A stretch of 64,000 bases of DNA. It comes from Colocasia esculenta (taxonomy: Eukaryota > Streptophyta > Magnoliopsida > Alismatales > Araceae). Of this stretch, positions 1 to 12,416 are shown piece after piece. The first letter of the stretch is position 1. Each line of letters begins with the position of its first letter. The notes beneath the pieces are model-generated. The model ran no database searches and was not told the DNA's origin. It saw only the letters and a list, made by a program, of their open reading frames with translations. Both the position numbers and the translations under genes were made by a program. The stretch spans positions 75,836,206 to 75,900,205 of the forward strand of contig CM024758.1 in assembly GCA_014218235.1 (NCBI GenBank), written 5' to 3'.

Positions 1-2310
1 TTAGTTTAATTTTCGTTTCATCTTTCAATAAAATTTTGAACATATAGTTGAGAATGTGTTAGAATACACGTTAGATTCAATAAGTCACTGTTTTGACAAA
101 CTAGGTACATAAGAACTTTTTGTAAATAAATATTGTAAATAATCTTTGTCGCAGTAAAATTTTGTAAATACCTTTTAGATAGGTATATGTTTGTAAATTT
201 TTTTTAAGAGTTTTCAAATAAAACCCACCCCACCCCATTAAATAAATAATAATACTTTTAATATCCCAACTAATCTTACAGCCACATACCCCACCCAAGC
301 CCATTAAAATAAATAAAAATCATTTTTACCTCACCTTTTCGCCACGCATAAAAACCCTTCTTTACCTTGCCCTTTATTTCTTCCTCAGGTCAGAAGGTGC
401 TGGCAGCAGCTAGAGGGGTGCTCGGGCGATGGAGTCCTAGGCAATTTGGAGCTGTTGCGCAGCGCCTGGAGCTGGGCGTGCAGATGCGTGCGCTGGTGAC
501 TTGAAGCTGCCGGCGGGTGTGAAGGTGCATAGCGGAGGGGGATAGAACTGGAGCATGGCGGGGCTGAGAGCCAGCTGAGGTGGCGCGATGGGGTGAGCTG
601 GAGGCCGACCGTGCGTTGCTGCTGCGCAGCAGGAAGCGGAGGCGGCCAAATGGTGTGTAGTGCTGTGTGGGATGACCTGAGGGCATGCAGATGTGGTGCG
701 CTGCAGGATTTGGCGGGAAGAAGTGCATAAGCAGAAGGCCGGGATGCCTATAAAAGGACCCCAAGGCCCTCAGCACAAGAGTTCAAGTTTTTTTTTTAGA
801 TTTTTAGTTTTCTTTCTTCCAGACATTAGAAGGCTCGCCAGTGGAAAGTTTTAGGGATTTTTGAGCTTTCATTTCTTTTTGTTCATCAGGAGATCAGAGT
901 TGTGAGTTGTTGGGGCTGGGGTTTAGAATTTTTGGGAATTGAGTGTTTTCTTGTTCTGGTTCGATTGGAGGGTTTTCCTTCTCTGGTTCGACGGAGGAGA
1001 GTTTTAACTTCTTGTTCATCTCTTTTAGTCCAGATTTTTAGTTATGTTGTGGAGGATCCAATGGAATTTTTCCATTATTTCTGTGTTTAGAGTTTGATCC
1101 AGTGATTGTTTTCTCCATTTATTGTATGTTTAGAATTTATTGTTTTCTCCCCTCTTCTGGAGATTGGGGGGTTTGTGCCTAGATAGATTTAGGGGCTGCT
1201 GGGATTGTCATTTCTTTATTTTCTTTGAGCACATTGCTGAGATCGACAACTCTTTATCTTCTTCTATGGAATCTAATTTTGCCATTTCGTCTGTGTTATG
1301 TGAAGACAGCCAGGAGATCTACTGCAGTAGGGGGCCTTCTTCTTGTATTCTGCATCTGAAGAATCCCGGGTTGTATACTCCAGGAGATGGCAATTGGGCT
1401 GTTGGAAGGGATTCAGCATCTAGTTCGACTACTGTGTGAGAGATCCAGGGGTTGGTTCAAGTTTTTGAGTTTTTTCTTCATCCCTTCCAATTTTTTCATC
1501 TTTTCTGGTTCGATATTTTTAGGGGGTTTGGAGAGTTCTAATTTCAGATCGTTGGGCTACTGGTAGGTTTGGTTGTGGGAGATAGTGAGATAGACCCAGT
1601 GTGTGTAGGATACAGTAATCTTAAATTTTAGTTCATGTTAGTCTCCATGCAAATCTTTGATTGAGTTCTTTAATTCTTTTCGGTCTCACTTTGATCCATG
1701 TTCTTCAGTAATAGCAATAGAAATCTGATTTAGCAACTTTCAATTTCTGTTACTTATTTTCTATCCGAATCTTGAGCTGTGAGAATAGTGATCCGGTTTG
1801 TGGAGAGTTATGACTATTCATCCCCTGAGCTATAGGGGTACATTGCTTTGATAATTGTCTTTTGAAATTTCTTGCTCTGTCATCTTTTCATTTTTTTGAA
1901 TTTTAAATCATTTCAGAATTAGAATTGCATCGTTTTGCAATCTAGTTTAATTTCTATTTCAGATTTCTGTCTACTTGTTTGATCCCTCAATTGTAAGGGT
2001 ACATTGATATCAATTCTCTTTTCATTTCAATTCCACTTGTTCTTTCATTAAGTTTGATTTGTCAAGATTGTGAGGGATTTGATCGGTTTGTTCACATATT
2101 CACTTTTATGCATTGTCGATAGGGATTTCAAGTCAAAGTAGTTTAATTCAATTTCTATTCAACCTCTCCGTGGATATTACCTGCTCTCACCACTTTACTA
2201 GTTTATTTTTACTATTTTAATTTGTGAGAAGTTTAGAGGAAGTGCGCATATTGACTTGTGCGAGGAACTCTGGACAACGAAAATGCACAGTCAACAATGC
2301 CGGGCATCCA
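1..2310 (+). repeat. 5' LTR of element A (first ~79 bp off-window)
   Basis: Position 1 aligns with 7659 in the 3' LTR and similarity runs to the CA at 2310, just before the primer site. The two copies differ by scattered substitutions and small indels, so the insertion is not brand new. A GC-rich block at about 400-780 precedes the transcript start, and a T-rich leader follows. Confidence 0.9.
749..757 (+). promoter_or_regulatory. TATA box of element A 5' LTR
   Basis: TATAAAAGG lies just after the GC-rich U3 block and about 30 bp before AGCACAAGAG. The same site with one change (TATAAAGG) is at 8419 in the other LTR. Confidence 0.65.
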
Positions 2311-2313
2311 TCT

Positions 2314-2331
2314 TGGCGCCGTTGCCGGGGA
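2314..2331 (+). promoter_or_regulatory. Primer binding site, tRNA-Asp type (element A)
   Basis: TGGCGCCGTTGCCGGGGA is complementary to the 3' end of plant tRNA-Asp (GTC), the primer usual for Athila-type elements. It lies 3 bp after the LTR's terminal CA. Confidence 0.9.
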
Positions 2332-3549
2332 GGCGTTAGAGTTTGATTTAATCTGCTTTCATTTGATTCTATTTGCATTAGCTTTACATTAACTTGTTAT
2401 TGGGCTTCTTATTTCAGATTTGCACAATGAGTGGAACTTGAGATTGGGCTTGACCTTTGAAGCCCATTGAGGAGGAGCTTGCTGATTTCATTTCCCATTG
2501 CTTTTATTCTCTTTTAGATAGAAGAGAGGAGTGAGATTTGTAGTGAGGCTTTGATGTACTCTCTGTGCATGTACAGAGATTTCTTTCTTGTTGGCATGTA
2601 ATATTGGACTTTTTTTGTGGTTTGTGTGGCTTGAGAATTAGGTTAGAGTATCATCTTGTATTTTCTTAGTTAGATTCCATTTCATTTAGTTCAAAAACAA
2701 AAAAAAAATTAAAAAAATATAAAATCTAAAATTTTTTTCCAAATCACTCTTTCATGTTAGCCGTTTGTTTGTAAATAAAAATTCCATTTCTCAAGATTAG
2801 AAACACTTGTTTTAGGACATTCATCATCTCAATTGTCATTGAATTCCATTTCTTTCTTGCATTGAAGAGTGCGGGGGAAAGGTAAGACTTCCATCGCTCG
2901 TTTCATGCATTAGATTTAGCATTAGACAACCTCTTGTTTGAAACTTGATTTGTGCACTTCACATTTGAAAATGGGACTGCTTAAGGGCTTCACCCATTAA
3001 AAATAAAACATAAGGTGAGGGATTTCATCACCCTTTCCTTTGCCCAAAAATCACAAATTTTTTTCACATTCTTGCATTTGCCTAAATTCAATAAAAATCA
3101 GTAGACTTGGCCCTAGGGTTCATATTAGATTTTATCCTTTCTTGAATTCAAAACTTCTCTTAAGTCTGGTGTCTAGGATTAGAGGTTAAAAAGCTTACGC
3201 TTAAGTGAGCTAGAGGTTATTTAATTGGGTCCTTGCGAAAGCAAGGGGGGGGCTCCCTCTACTCCACCTCTTACCTGGCCAGTACAAGAAGAGTCAAGAT
3301 TGGACTTAAGAAAACATAAATCTAATTTTGAGAAAAATAACATAAGTCCAAGCAACACTTAGAGTTTAGGATAATTTGTTTTGAAAGTCTGTGATTGTTT
3401 GTGTTTGTCATAAAAATTAAAAAATAAAATTCTAAAAAAAATCAAAAAAATCAAAAATAGAAGGCTTTTCAACTGTGCATGCTTGGTAGACGTTCTCTAG
3501 ACATAGATTTGCCTAACCTATAGACGAGATTGAAAGATTCTTTCATAGG
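2332..3549 (+). other. Untranslated leader of element A
   Basis: No supported ORF. A/T-rich, with A-runs near 2700 and 3420. It separates the primer site from the gag start, as is usual in Athila/Tat elements, and probably holds packaging signals, but none can be recognised. Confidence 0.6.
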
Positions 3550-5385
3550 ATGGCCAACCAAAATCATAACCAAGTTCATAGAATGTAGAGGTGGTCGCAC
3601 CCAGTCAAATGAAGGAGTATTTTATTCCTTCTGACTACCAACCTGCTACATGCATTAGGCCGGAAATTCCTGCAAACCATTTTGAAATCAAGCCTGGAAC
3701 CATTCAGATGTTGCCATCTTTCTATGGCAATCCCAATGAAGACCCTTATAGGCATATAGATGAGTTCCTAGAAATTGTTCCACTATAAGGATCCAGAACT
3801 TCACTGAAAATGCCATGAGATTGACCCTATTTCAATCTTTGAAAGACAAGGCCAAGCATTGGTTGGGAACCATAGGGAGAACCATTACAACTTGGCCAGA
3901 AATGCAGCAGGAATTTTTTAAGAAATTTTACCCCATTGGCCGAACAAATACAATGAGAAGAGCAATCACTGGATTCTCCAACACCCGGGAGAATTAATGC
4001 ACGAATCATGGGAAAGATTAAAGGAGTTCTTAGAAAATGCCCTCATCATGGTCTATCGAGGTGGCAATTGTTCAAGCTTTTTATGAAGGTCTGACAGAAT
4101 GAATAGGCAGATGGTCGATGCCTCTGGTGGAGGAGCATTTATGACTAAGAGCGAGGATGAGGCATATAATCTTTTTGAAACATTGAGTGAGAATTCTATC
4201 AATCTTGCCTCACTCCACTCTTATGAGAGAGTACTAGGACCTATAAGGAAGGCAGAGATGTATGAACTAAGGGAGAGAGGAGAATCAGAATCTAGGGTAG
4301 AAGACATTTTAGCTAAATTTGATCAGAGATTGAAGCAGAAGTTGGAACAAAAATTCGATCAATTGCTATCTCTAACTGGGCAAGTCCACCCCAAATTTTC
4401 TCAACCACCTGAAACTTGTGCTATGTGTGCTAGCCCAGCTCATCCTACCAATACTTGTCCCACTACTGCCCAATTACCTCCTTTCATTCAAGAACAAGTC
4501 CAAGCTGCCCAAGGTTTCTACAAACCCTCTCATGATCCATATTCTAACACATACAACCCTGGTTGGAGAAACCATCCGAACTTTTCTAGGAAAAATCAAT
4601 CTGAACAAGTTTCTCAACTGTCTTTTAAGCAATTCATGTACGATCAATCCTATCCCAATCAGAATTCAGGATTTGGCCAATCTTCTTATTCCAAACCTCC
4701 ACAAATCCAAGGAAATCAAAACTCAAATCAAGTTGCTTACACCAATTTCCAGCAACCTTCATATCAACCACCACCTCCTCAGCCTAATTGGGATGATAAA
4801 ATGAATCAACTCCAAAACATGATGGCGACTGTATGTCAAACTGTGCAAGAACAACAAAATCAATATCAAAACTAAAATCAAAATTTTCAACAAAATTTGA
4901 CAAGGATAGAGTCTCAAATTGCTGATGTATGTCAAAGGAGAGAATTGGGTCAGTTCCCAAGTCAAGCCATAACAAACCCAATGAATAACCCTCCCAGATT
5001 TTACCAGAACCAGCAATAACATCAAGCCCAGGGGTACATACCACCACCTACTCCACAAATGCCCCTTCACCACCAAACCAACAACAAGCTTTTGTCCAGA
5101 ACATTCCAGCACCACAAATTCAGAATCAACTATACAACAGGACCATCCTCCTGCCCAAGCTAGGGCCCTCAAGTGGAAAATGTGAAAACTGTGTCAACCT
5201 TAAGAAGTGGAAAAATCAGAACAAATCCTCACCCACATATGTCAACATTACATGAGGATAAAGAAAATGAAACTGAAATTGACGAGGAAATTGAAGAGAA
5301 TGTTGAAAAAGAAAAATCCAAGGGAAAAGTGAAAATTATTGAAGAACCTCTAGACAAAATCAAAATGAATGAAGACCCAAGTTGA
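3550..5385 (+). pseudogene. gag of element A (broken)
   Basis: This would encode the capsid/nucleocapsid polyprotein of the particle. An ATG at 3550 opens a short frame closed by TAG about 12 codons on. The recognisable body continues at 3591-3788 (capsid start), 3815-3997 (DKAKHWL, PIGRTNTMRRAITGF) and 4099-4875 (NRQMVDASGGG, SEDEAYNLFETLSENS). A CXXC plus SPAHPTNTC motif near residue 110 of the last segment looks like a degenerate zinc knuckle. A Q/N/P-rich stretch follows, broken by a stop near 4873, and the LRSGK motif at 5173-5385 marks the gag-protease linker. At least three frame breaks make it non-functional as read. Family assignment is firm; the exact start is not. Confidence 0.8.
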
Positions 5386-5460
5386 TACATTCCGAGAGTC
5401 CCTTTTCCTGAAGCTTTAAAGTCAAAATCCAAAAATAAAGCAACTAGTAATGATCAACTC

Positions 5461-5945
5461 TTGGAACTGTTTAAGCAAGTTCATATCAACATTCCTATTC
5501 TTGATGCCATTAAACATGTGCCTGTTTATGCCAAATTCTTAAAAGAAATGTGCACTCCAAAACGTGAAATGAGAAATAAAATTGAAACAATCATTCTTCC
5601 AGAAACTGTGAGTGCCATTATCTTAAACCAACTGCCTAAGAAGCTCAAAGATCCAGGCACTCTACTAATTCCTTGCACCATCAGTGGAGTCACTTTGAGA
5701 GTAGCCTTGTGGATTTGGGAGCCAGTGTCAATCTCCTACCTTTTTATATTTTCGAGAAATACAAAATAGGAGAATTGAAACCCACTTATGTTGTCCTTCA
5801 ACTAGCCGATCGTTCTGTCACCACTCCTAAAGGCTTAGTTGATGACGTTATTGTGAAAATCAATGATTATTACTTCCCTGCGGATTTCATCATTCTGGAC
5901 ATGAACACTCCTCAAGATTTAACTCAGTCCACCATCACTTGGTAG
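5461..5945 (+). pseudogene. Retropepsin-like protease of element A
   Basis: An aspartic protease would release Gag and Pol proteins from the polyprotein. The segment starts with the family's upstream motif (FKQVHINIPILDAI...YAKFLKEM). After a one-base shift at about 5700 it shows LVDLGASVNLLPF, where the catalytic D-S/T-G is read as D-L-G, and then ADRSVTTPKG and ADFIILDMN. The catalytic-motif change and the frameshift argue against activity. It lies directly after gag in the normal order. Confidence 0.75.
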
Positions 5946-5978
5946 ACCTTTTTTCTCCACAGCTAGAGCTAACATTAA

Positions 5979-6476
5979 TTGTGCTACCGGATGATGGATA
6001 TATCATTTGGGGATGAGCAGATTAGTATCAATATTTTTAAGGCATCTGGGCACCATGATCAAGGAGAGAGTTGTCTAGTGGTAGATTCCTTGGAAGAATC
6101 TTATTTGAAAAAAGTAGTAGACCAACCCTGTGCTCTAGGGTTTAAGGGAGGGAATAAGACAAAGCAAAAGCCAAAGATCTATAATGCCAAAGTCAAAGCA
6201 TTCCATGATAAACACATTCATAAAAAAAAATTTCAAGTGCATGATAAGGTCTGGCTATTCAATTCTAGGCTTCATCTGTTTTCGGGAAAATTGAAGTCCC
6301 GATGGGATGGTCCTTACATTGTTGTCAAAGCTTATAACAATGGTGCTATCATTATTCTTGACCCTAAAACTGGGCAATCATTCACTGTTAATGGGCAGAG
6401 GTTAAAGCATTTCTTTGAAAGCCCATCTTCCTTGAAAATTGATTCTACCAAGCTAGCTGAGCCAAACGGAGCCTAA
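5979..6476 (+). pseudogene. Protease end fused to integrase C-terminal tail (pol deletion product)
   Basis: One open 165-codon frame joins two pieces that are normally more than 3 kb apart. The first ~60 residues (DISFGDEQISINIF, then DQPCALGF) match the region after the Athila protease. From about residue 65 the text becomes the integrase C-terminus: KAFHDKHI, VHDKVWLFNSRLHLFSGKLKSRWDGPY and VNGQRLKHFFE. RT, RNase H and the catalytic integrase core are absent. The junction is near 6150 and is in frame. Any movement would need pol supplied by another element. Confidence 0.8.
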
Positions 6477-7579
6477 TTGCGTCTGGCTGATGATGATAAA
6501 CTTAGCGCTTCTTGGGAGGCAACCCAAATGTACAGATTTCCTTCATCAGGTAAATCTCTGTCTTACTTTCTTTTCCTGTGAATAAGTAGGGGGGAGAGGT
6601 AGAATAAGCATGCCATAGTCCTCATCCCAACATTGCTTCATTTCTTTTTCTTGAGCTTGTACATATGCAAATAAAAATATCACAATGTTTCATCTTTGAA
6701 TAAAAATGTGTGGCTTGCTCATCACAGACTAGGTGTATGATCTTTAACCATTAAAATTTTATGGTTGTCACACTCCTTTGCAAACATCCATGTTAGGTAG
6801 CCTCTAGTAAAGGATTATATGTACTTCTTGTCTACCTTATGTAAGGATTTATGGCAAGAAGTTTTCATACACACACTACACAACCACTTAGACTAGCTGA
6901 ACCTGAATGAAGCAAATTTGCTAAGGCTAGTAGGAGAGAGGTGATTGGTTTTCTCCCTTCCCCTTTAAGTGAATTGTGAAGAAAGTGAAGGCATGTGATC
7001 AAGGAACATGACTGTCCATCATTCCTTTAAGAGGAAAAGAAAAGAAAAGAAAAGGCAAAAAAAAAAAAGTAAAAAGCAAAAGCAAAAGAAAAAAATTATT
7101 ATCCATGAAAAATGCCCCGGATCTTAGTAAAGTTTGACTCGCTACTCTTGAAAAGTGATGGGTTGTGCAGCATTATGGATAAAAAAGATAACATTATGAG
7201 TGCACAAAGTGCAAACAAAGAGGCAAAGTCCTCAGCTCAGATAAATAACCTCAAGGAAGTTGGACAGAATGGAACTGAGAGAAATAACCCGACATGACTG
7301 AGCAAAGATCTTATTTCACAAATCTTTTCTTCTCACTCGAATTAATCTAATATCAATTACTGCTGAGGCAGAGGAGCTCCAAGAGGGTTGATGCGAACTA
7401 TTAAGTGAGTTATAAATTGTGCACTAATTTCTTGCCATAAACCCATACAAATAGGAAAGACATGCATCCACATTAATCTTTTACAGGATGGTTGTTTAGC
7501 ATGAGACATTATATCTTATAGTCCTATATTTGGAGTAATTTTTATTGCTAAGGAACTAGCAATGTTCAAGCAGGGGGAG
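6477..7579 (+). other. Post-pol noncoding region and polypurine tract of element A
   Basis: Contains GCGCTTCTTGGGAGGCAACC near 6506, a block common just after pol in Athila-type elements, and an A-rich low-complexity stretch at 7028-7098. A 61-codon frame at 7112-7297 has no recognisable match. The polypurine tract AGGGGGAG ends at 7579, next to the 3' LTR. No env-like ORF is seen. Confidence 0.6.
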
Positions 7580-9992
7580 TGATAATTAGTAAATTTTAGC
7601 GTTAAATTTCATACATGCAGTTAATTTTAAACGTCTTTGTCTGTAGATAAGCACATTTTTAGTTTAATTTTCGTTTCATCTTTCAATAAAATTTTGAACA
7701 TATTAGTTGAGAATGTGTTAGAATACACGTTAGATTCAATAAGTCACTGTTTTGACAAACTAGGTACATAAGAACTTTTTGTAAATAAATATTATAAATA
7801 ATCTTTGTCACAATAAAATTTTGTAAATACCTTTTAGATAGGTATATGTTTGTAAATATTTTTTTTAAAGTGTTTTCAAATAAAACCCACCCCACCCCAT
7901 TAAATAAATAATAATACTTTTAAATATCCCAATTAATCTTACAGCCACATACCCCACCCAAGCCCATTAAAATAAATAAAAATCATTTTTACCTCACCTT
8001 TTCGCCACGCATAAAAACCCTTCTTTACCTTACCCTTTTATTTCTTCCTCGGGTCAGAAGCTGCTGGCAGCAGCTGGAGGGGTGCTCGGGCGATAGAGTC
8101 CTGGGCGATTTGGAGCTGTTGCGCAGCGCCTGGGAGCTGGGTGTGCAGATGCCGTGCACTGGTGAGTTGAAGCTACTGGCAGGTGTGAAGCTGCGCAGCG
8201 GAGGCGGATAGAAGCTGGAGCATGGGGGGGCTGAGCGCTAGCTGAGGTGGCGCGATGGGGTGAGCTGGAGGCCGACTGTGCGCTACTGCTGCGCAGCAGG
8301 AAGCGGAGGCGGCCAGATGGTGTGCAGTGCTGTGTGGCATGACCTGAGGGGCATGCAGATGTGGTGCGCTGTAGGATTTGGGCGGGAAGAAGTGCATAAG
8401 CAGAAGGCCCGGGACGCCTATAAAGGGACCCCAAGGCCCTCAGCACAAGAAAGTTTTTTTTTTTTTCAGATTTTTAGTTTTTCTGTTCTTCCAGACATTA
8501 GAAGGCTCGCCAGTGGAAATTTTTAGGGATTTTTGAGCTTTCATTTCTTTTCTGTTCATCAGGAGATCAGAGCTGTGAGTTGTTGGGGCTGGGGTTTAGA
8601 ATTTTTGGGAATTGAGTGTTTTCTTGTTCTGGTTCGATTGGAGGGTTTTCCTTTCTCTGGTTCGACGGAGGAGAGTTTTAACTTCTTGTTCATCTCTTTT
8701 AGTCCAGATTTTTAGTTATGTTGTGGAGGATCCAATGGAATTTTTCCATTATTTCTGTGTTAGAGTTTGATCCAGTGAGATTGTTCTTCCATTTATTCTA
8801 TGTTTAGAATTTGTTGTTTCTTCCCCTCTTCTGGAGATTGGGGGGTTGGTGCCGAGATAGATGTAGGGGCTGCTGGGTTGCCATTTCTTTATTTTCTTCT
8901 GAGCACATTGCTGAGATCGACAACTCTTTATCTTCTTTTGTGGAATCTATTTTGCCATTTCGTCTGTGTTATGTGAAGACAACCAGGAGATCTACTGCAG
9001 TAGGGGGCCTTCTTCTTGTATTATGCATCTGAAGAATCCCGCGGTTGTGTACTCCAGGAGATGGCAATTGGGCTGTTGGAAGGGATTCAGCATCTAGTTC
9101 GACTGTTGTGTGAGAGATCCAGGGGTTGGTTCATGTTTTTGAGTTTTTTCTTCATCCCTTCCGATTGTTCTGCATCTTTTCTGGTTCGGTATTTTTAGGG
9201 GGTTTGGAGAGTTCTAATTTCAGATCGTTGGGCTACTGGTAGGTTTGGTTTTGGGAGATAGTGAGATCGACCCAGTGTGTTGTAGGATACAGTAATCTTA
9301 AAATTTAGTTCATGTTAGTCTCCATGCAAATCATTGATTGAGTTCTTTAATTTCTTTCCGGTCTCACTTTGATCCATGTTCTTCAGTAATAGGAATAGAA
9401 ATCTAATTTAGTAACATTAATTTCCGTTACTTATTTTCTGTCCGAATCTTGAGCTGTGAGAATAGTGATCCGGTGTTTGTGGAGAGTTATGACTATTCAT
9501 CCCCTGAGCTATAGGGGTACATTGCTTTGATAATGTTCCTTTGAAATTTCTTGCTCTGTCATCTTTTCATTTCTTTGAATTTTAAATCATTTCAGAATTA
9601 GAGTTGCATCGTTGTGCAATCTTAGTTTAATTTCTATTTCAGATTTCTGTCTACTTGTTTGATCCCTCAATTGTGAGGGTACATTGATATCAATTCTCTT
9701 TCATTTCAATTCCACTTGTTCTTTCATTAAGTTTGATTTGTCAAGATTGTGAGGGATTTCATCGGTGTTGTTCACATATTCACTTTTAATGCACTGTCGA
9801 TAGGGATTTCAAGTCAAAGTAGTTTAATTCAATTTCTATTCAGCCTCTCTGTGGATATGACCTGCTCTCACCACTTTACTAGTTCATTTTTGCTATTTTA
9901 ATTTGTGAGACAGTTTAGAGGAAGTGCGCATATTGACTTGTGCGAGGAACTCTGGACAACGAAAATGCACAGTCAACAATGCCGCGCGTCCA
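7580..9992 (+). repeat. 3' LTR of element A
   Basis: Starts TGATAATTAG straight after the polypurine tract, ends GTCCA, 2413 bp. It aligns with 1-2310 over nearly its whole length. Its right edge abuts 9993, where element B's LTR resumes, and ACAGC at 9993-9997 is the predicted 5-bp target duplication; the partner copy is off-window. Confidence 0.9.
8419..8426 (+). promoter_or_regulatory. TATA box of element A 3' LTR
   Basis: TATAAAGG, in the same place in the LTR as the TATAAAAGG at 749. Confidence 0.6.
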
Positions 9993-11718
9993 ACAGCCTT
10001 ACACAAGGCCTTCCCTACGCAAGAGGGGAAAAACAAGAACAACCTCCTATAGAGATTACACAGAAGAAAAGGATGAACATACACTTGTGTGTTTGCTTCA
10101 AGATTGAGTAAAAACATACTTCCTTCAGAAAGGCTAACAGATCATAGATGTAACTCAAATCCTTTCTGGAAAAGCAGGGTGGACTTTGAAAACAAATTCA
10201 ATTACAATTGCCACTCGGACACAAGACTTCCGTGAAACTGAGAGAGCTTTGAGAATTTTTCTGAAAGGGAAGCTCTCCAACTTGTGGCTTGGAAGAAGGC
10301 TTGCGAGATTTCTTGCTTGAGAAAAATTCTAAGTGTTGAGCTCACTGGAGTTGCAATCACTTCTTCTTTTTGTTGTTCTCTCTGTTGATATCTCTTTCTT
10401 GATATCCTGTGTCTTCTCCTTCAAACTTCGGCTTCTTTTATACTCCTCAGAAGAATGTAACCGTTGGAAATCTGGCCGTTTGTGAAGAGATCTAAGATCC
10501 TTTGGATTTTGCTAAGTTTGTTATCCACGGGTCCTTCTGCTTCTTTGCTTCTTTCCAATGTCTTCAAATGAGAGTTGTAGCTTCATAGCTAGATTCAGCT
10601 TCTCATTAAGTGACTGTGAAAGCTCCTTGCTAAAAACATGCTTCAATAAATTTCTACACCAAGACAAGACAAAAAGAAAGAGAGCACCTCCATGCTTTTG
10701 AGGTAGGTGAGTCATAGAAGATAAGAAAAGCATGGAAACCTCGTATAGGCATTCTTTCAGACTAGTAAATGAAAGACAGATAGTTGTGCTAGAAGGTGAG
10801 GTGAGGGTCTGACAGTGGTAGGTGAGTTCCTATCAGATGCCCATGCGTATGACAAGCATTAAATGCAAATATCTTCAGTATGAGGAAAATTCGGGCTGTT
10901 GTCACTAAGCAATATATCAATTTGAATAAGAATCACAGATGTAAACATAAACAAATTTAGATGAATACTTTAAGTATAATATGTTTCATTTTGTCAAAAA
11001 ATAATGATAATATGATGGATTAATTTAAGTATTTGGTTAATGAAAATTGTATCAACAAAGATATGGAATCAAGGTTTTAGAAGTTTGTTAAACTGATATC
11101 TTTAAAGAACAAGAACATACAGAACCGACAGTGAAGTCGGAAGCAAGAGATTACAATCCGGCTTTAGGAGTCGGATATAGAAATAGACTGATTCGACTTC
11201 ATCATAAGATACCTTGGGATTATGTTATTCGACTTTGAAGTTTGGACAGAGTTGCATTAGAAACCATAATTCGACTTTACGAGTCAGATATAAGAGAATC
11301 TGACTTCCTAGAATTGAGTAGATTCAGAACCAACAATTTGACTTCAGAAGTCGGATACTGAAGAGCTAGATTTATGAACCATTCGACTGTCGGAGTCGGA
11401 GTTGTCAGTCGGATTATGTAATAGGGGTCTGGACTTAGAAATTTCGACATTAGAAGTCGATACTAAAGAGTTAGATTTATGAACCATTCGACTGTAGGAG
11501 TTAGAGTTGGCAGTCGACTAGAGTAGACTGTGGACTTAGAAAATTTTTTGAGATAGAGTTTGTCAAAGACTCTTCGAACTTTCTTTCTGTAATATAACTA
11601 TAAATTATAGAGAATATAACTCTACATTGTAGAAAGTCTTTTAAAGGTTTTTGTCATAGCAAAATCATGATATATATTAATTTAAAATCTTAGGTTTTCA
11701 TAGGGTAGTTACTCAACA
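9993..11718 (-). repeat. 3' LTR of element B (interrupted by A)
   Basis: Aligns with 20958-22705. Position 9993 matches 20958 and the right end CTCAACA (11718) matches 22705. The TATA box, read on the minus strand as GTATAAAAGAAG, is at about 10434-10445. Palindromes of the type CGACT-N5-AGTCG lie at about 11100-11525. Confidence 0.9.
11100..11525. repeat. Array of CGACT-N5-AGTCG palindromes in element B 3' LTR
   Basis: Repeated dyads with centres near 11346, 11391, 11452 and 11496, plus more degenerate ones around 11140-11300. Typical forms are CGACTGTCGGAGTCG (11384-11398) and GACTTCAGAAGTC (centre 11346). The same array occurs at about 22120-22500 in the other LTR. It lies in U3, several hundred bp upstream of the TATA box. 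Confidence 0.75.
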
Positions 11719-11733
11719 ATTCTCCCCCTTTTT
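11719..11733 (-). promoter_or_regulatory. Polypurine tract of element B
   Basis: Minus strand AAAAAGGGGGAGAAT directly precedes the LTR start TGTTGAG. A near-identical tract precedes the 3' LTRs of C, E and G. Primes plus-strand DNA synthesis. Confidence 0.85.
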
Positions 11734-12416
11734 GTTAATGACAAAAACTTTTAAAAACATACAGAAGGAACAATAATACATTTAAAAGAAAATGTTTTCT
11801 TCCTTTCTACTTTTCCCTCCCCCTTTGTACATTAACAAAAAAACACAAAACACACAAAAGAAAGAATTACAACATACATCAGAGCATACAAATTGAGAAA
11901 TGAAGGCTATTGTATTCAGATATGAAGGAAAGGTTTAGTTACAGAATACAGAAACATAGGATTTATGATTTTGATAGGGAACTAGGTAAATACAAAGACC
12001 GGGGGACCTGATCCAAGTAAGGTTGGATAGGAACCCATAGCCTTTTCTCATTGTCAGGGAAGAAGTTCTCAAATAGACTACAATCAATGTTATAAGAGGG
12101 ACTAATGCAGGGTAATTTCCTATAGGACTTGAGGTGGTGCTTATGGAACCAGTGAAGCTTGTTGCGATAATGGGTCCGGTGCGAGGAGAATTTTAGAGGA
12201 ACAAATTGCTGGAGGTTGCAAGATATAGGAACTCATGCACTGTAATATTCCTGTGCAAGCCTTGGGAGTAAGCTGCTTCCTTAGCATGATAGTAGATCAG
12301 GTACCTTTGCTTCCACTTATGAGCAATTGTCTTCCAAAGGTCATCATAACCTTTGCTTAGGTACTGATAGACAAAAAGCTTTAGCTTCTCACAATCTGTA
12401 TGATCCTTAGGATAGG
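11734..12416. other. Noncoding stretch between extra ORF and 3' LTR of element B
   Basis: No supported ORF. A/T-rich 3' untranslated part of the element, including an A/C-rich run near 11820-11870. Confidence 0.5.

Larger units (their letters stand above)
1..9992 (+). mobile_element. Element A: Athila/Tat-type Ty3/gypsy retrotransposon, pol core deleted, left end cut by window
   Basis: Two long direct repeats (1-2310 and 7580-9992) flank an internal region that begins with a tRNA-Asp-type primer site and ends in a G-rich polypurine tract. Gag shows the FEIKPGTIQMLPSF and DPYRHIDEFLEI signatures, and a later segment has LRSGK. Both are typical of plant Athila/Tat gypsy elements. A retropepsin-like segment follows, then only the C-terminal tail of an integrase, so RT, RNase H and the integrase core are missing and the copy is non-autonomous. 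The sequence right after 9992 matches the interior of B's LTR from 20958 on, so A is inserted in B's left LTR. The first 79 bp of A lie outside the window. Confidence 0.9.

Noticed and set aside
390..776. 128-codon antisense frame in A's LTR, with a 130-codon counterpart at 8054-8446
   Set aside because: It lies over the GC-rich U3 block opposite the promoter; conservation is explained by the LTRs being copies, and the protein is low-complexity with no recognisable domain.
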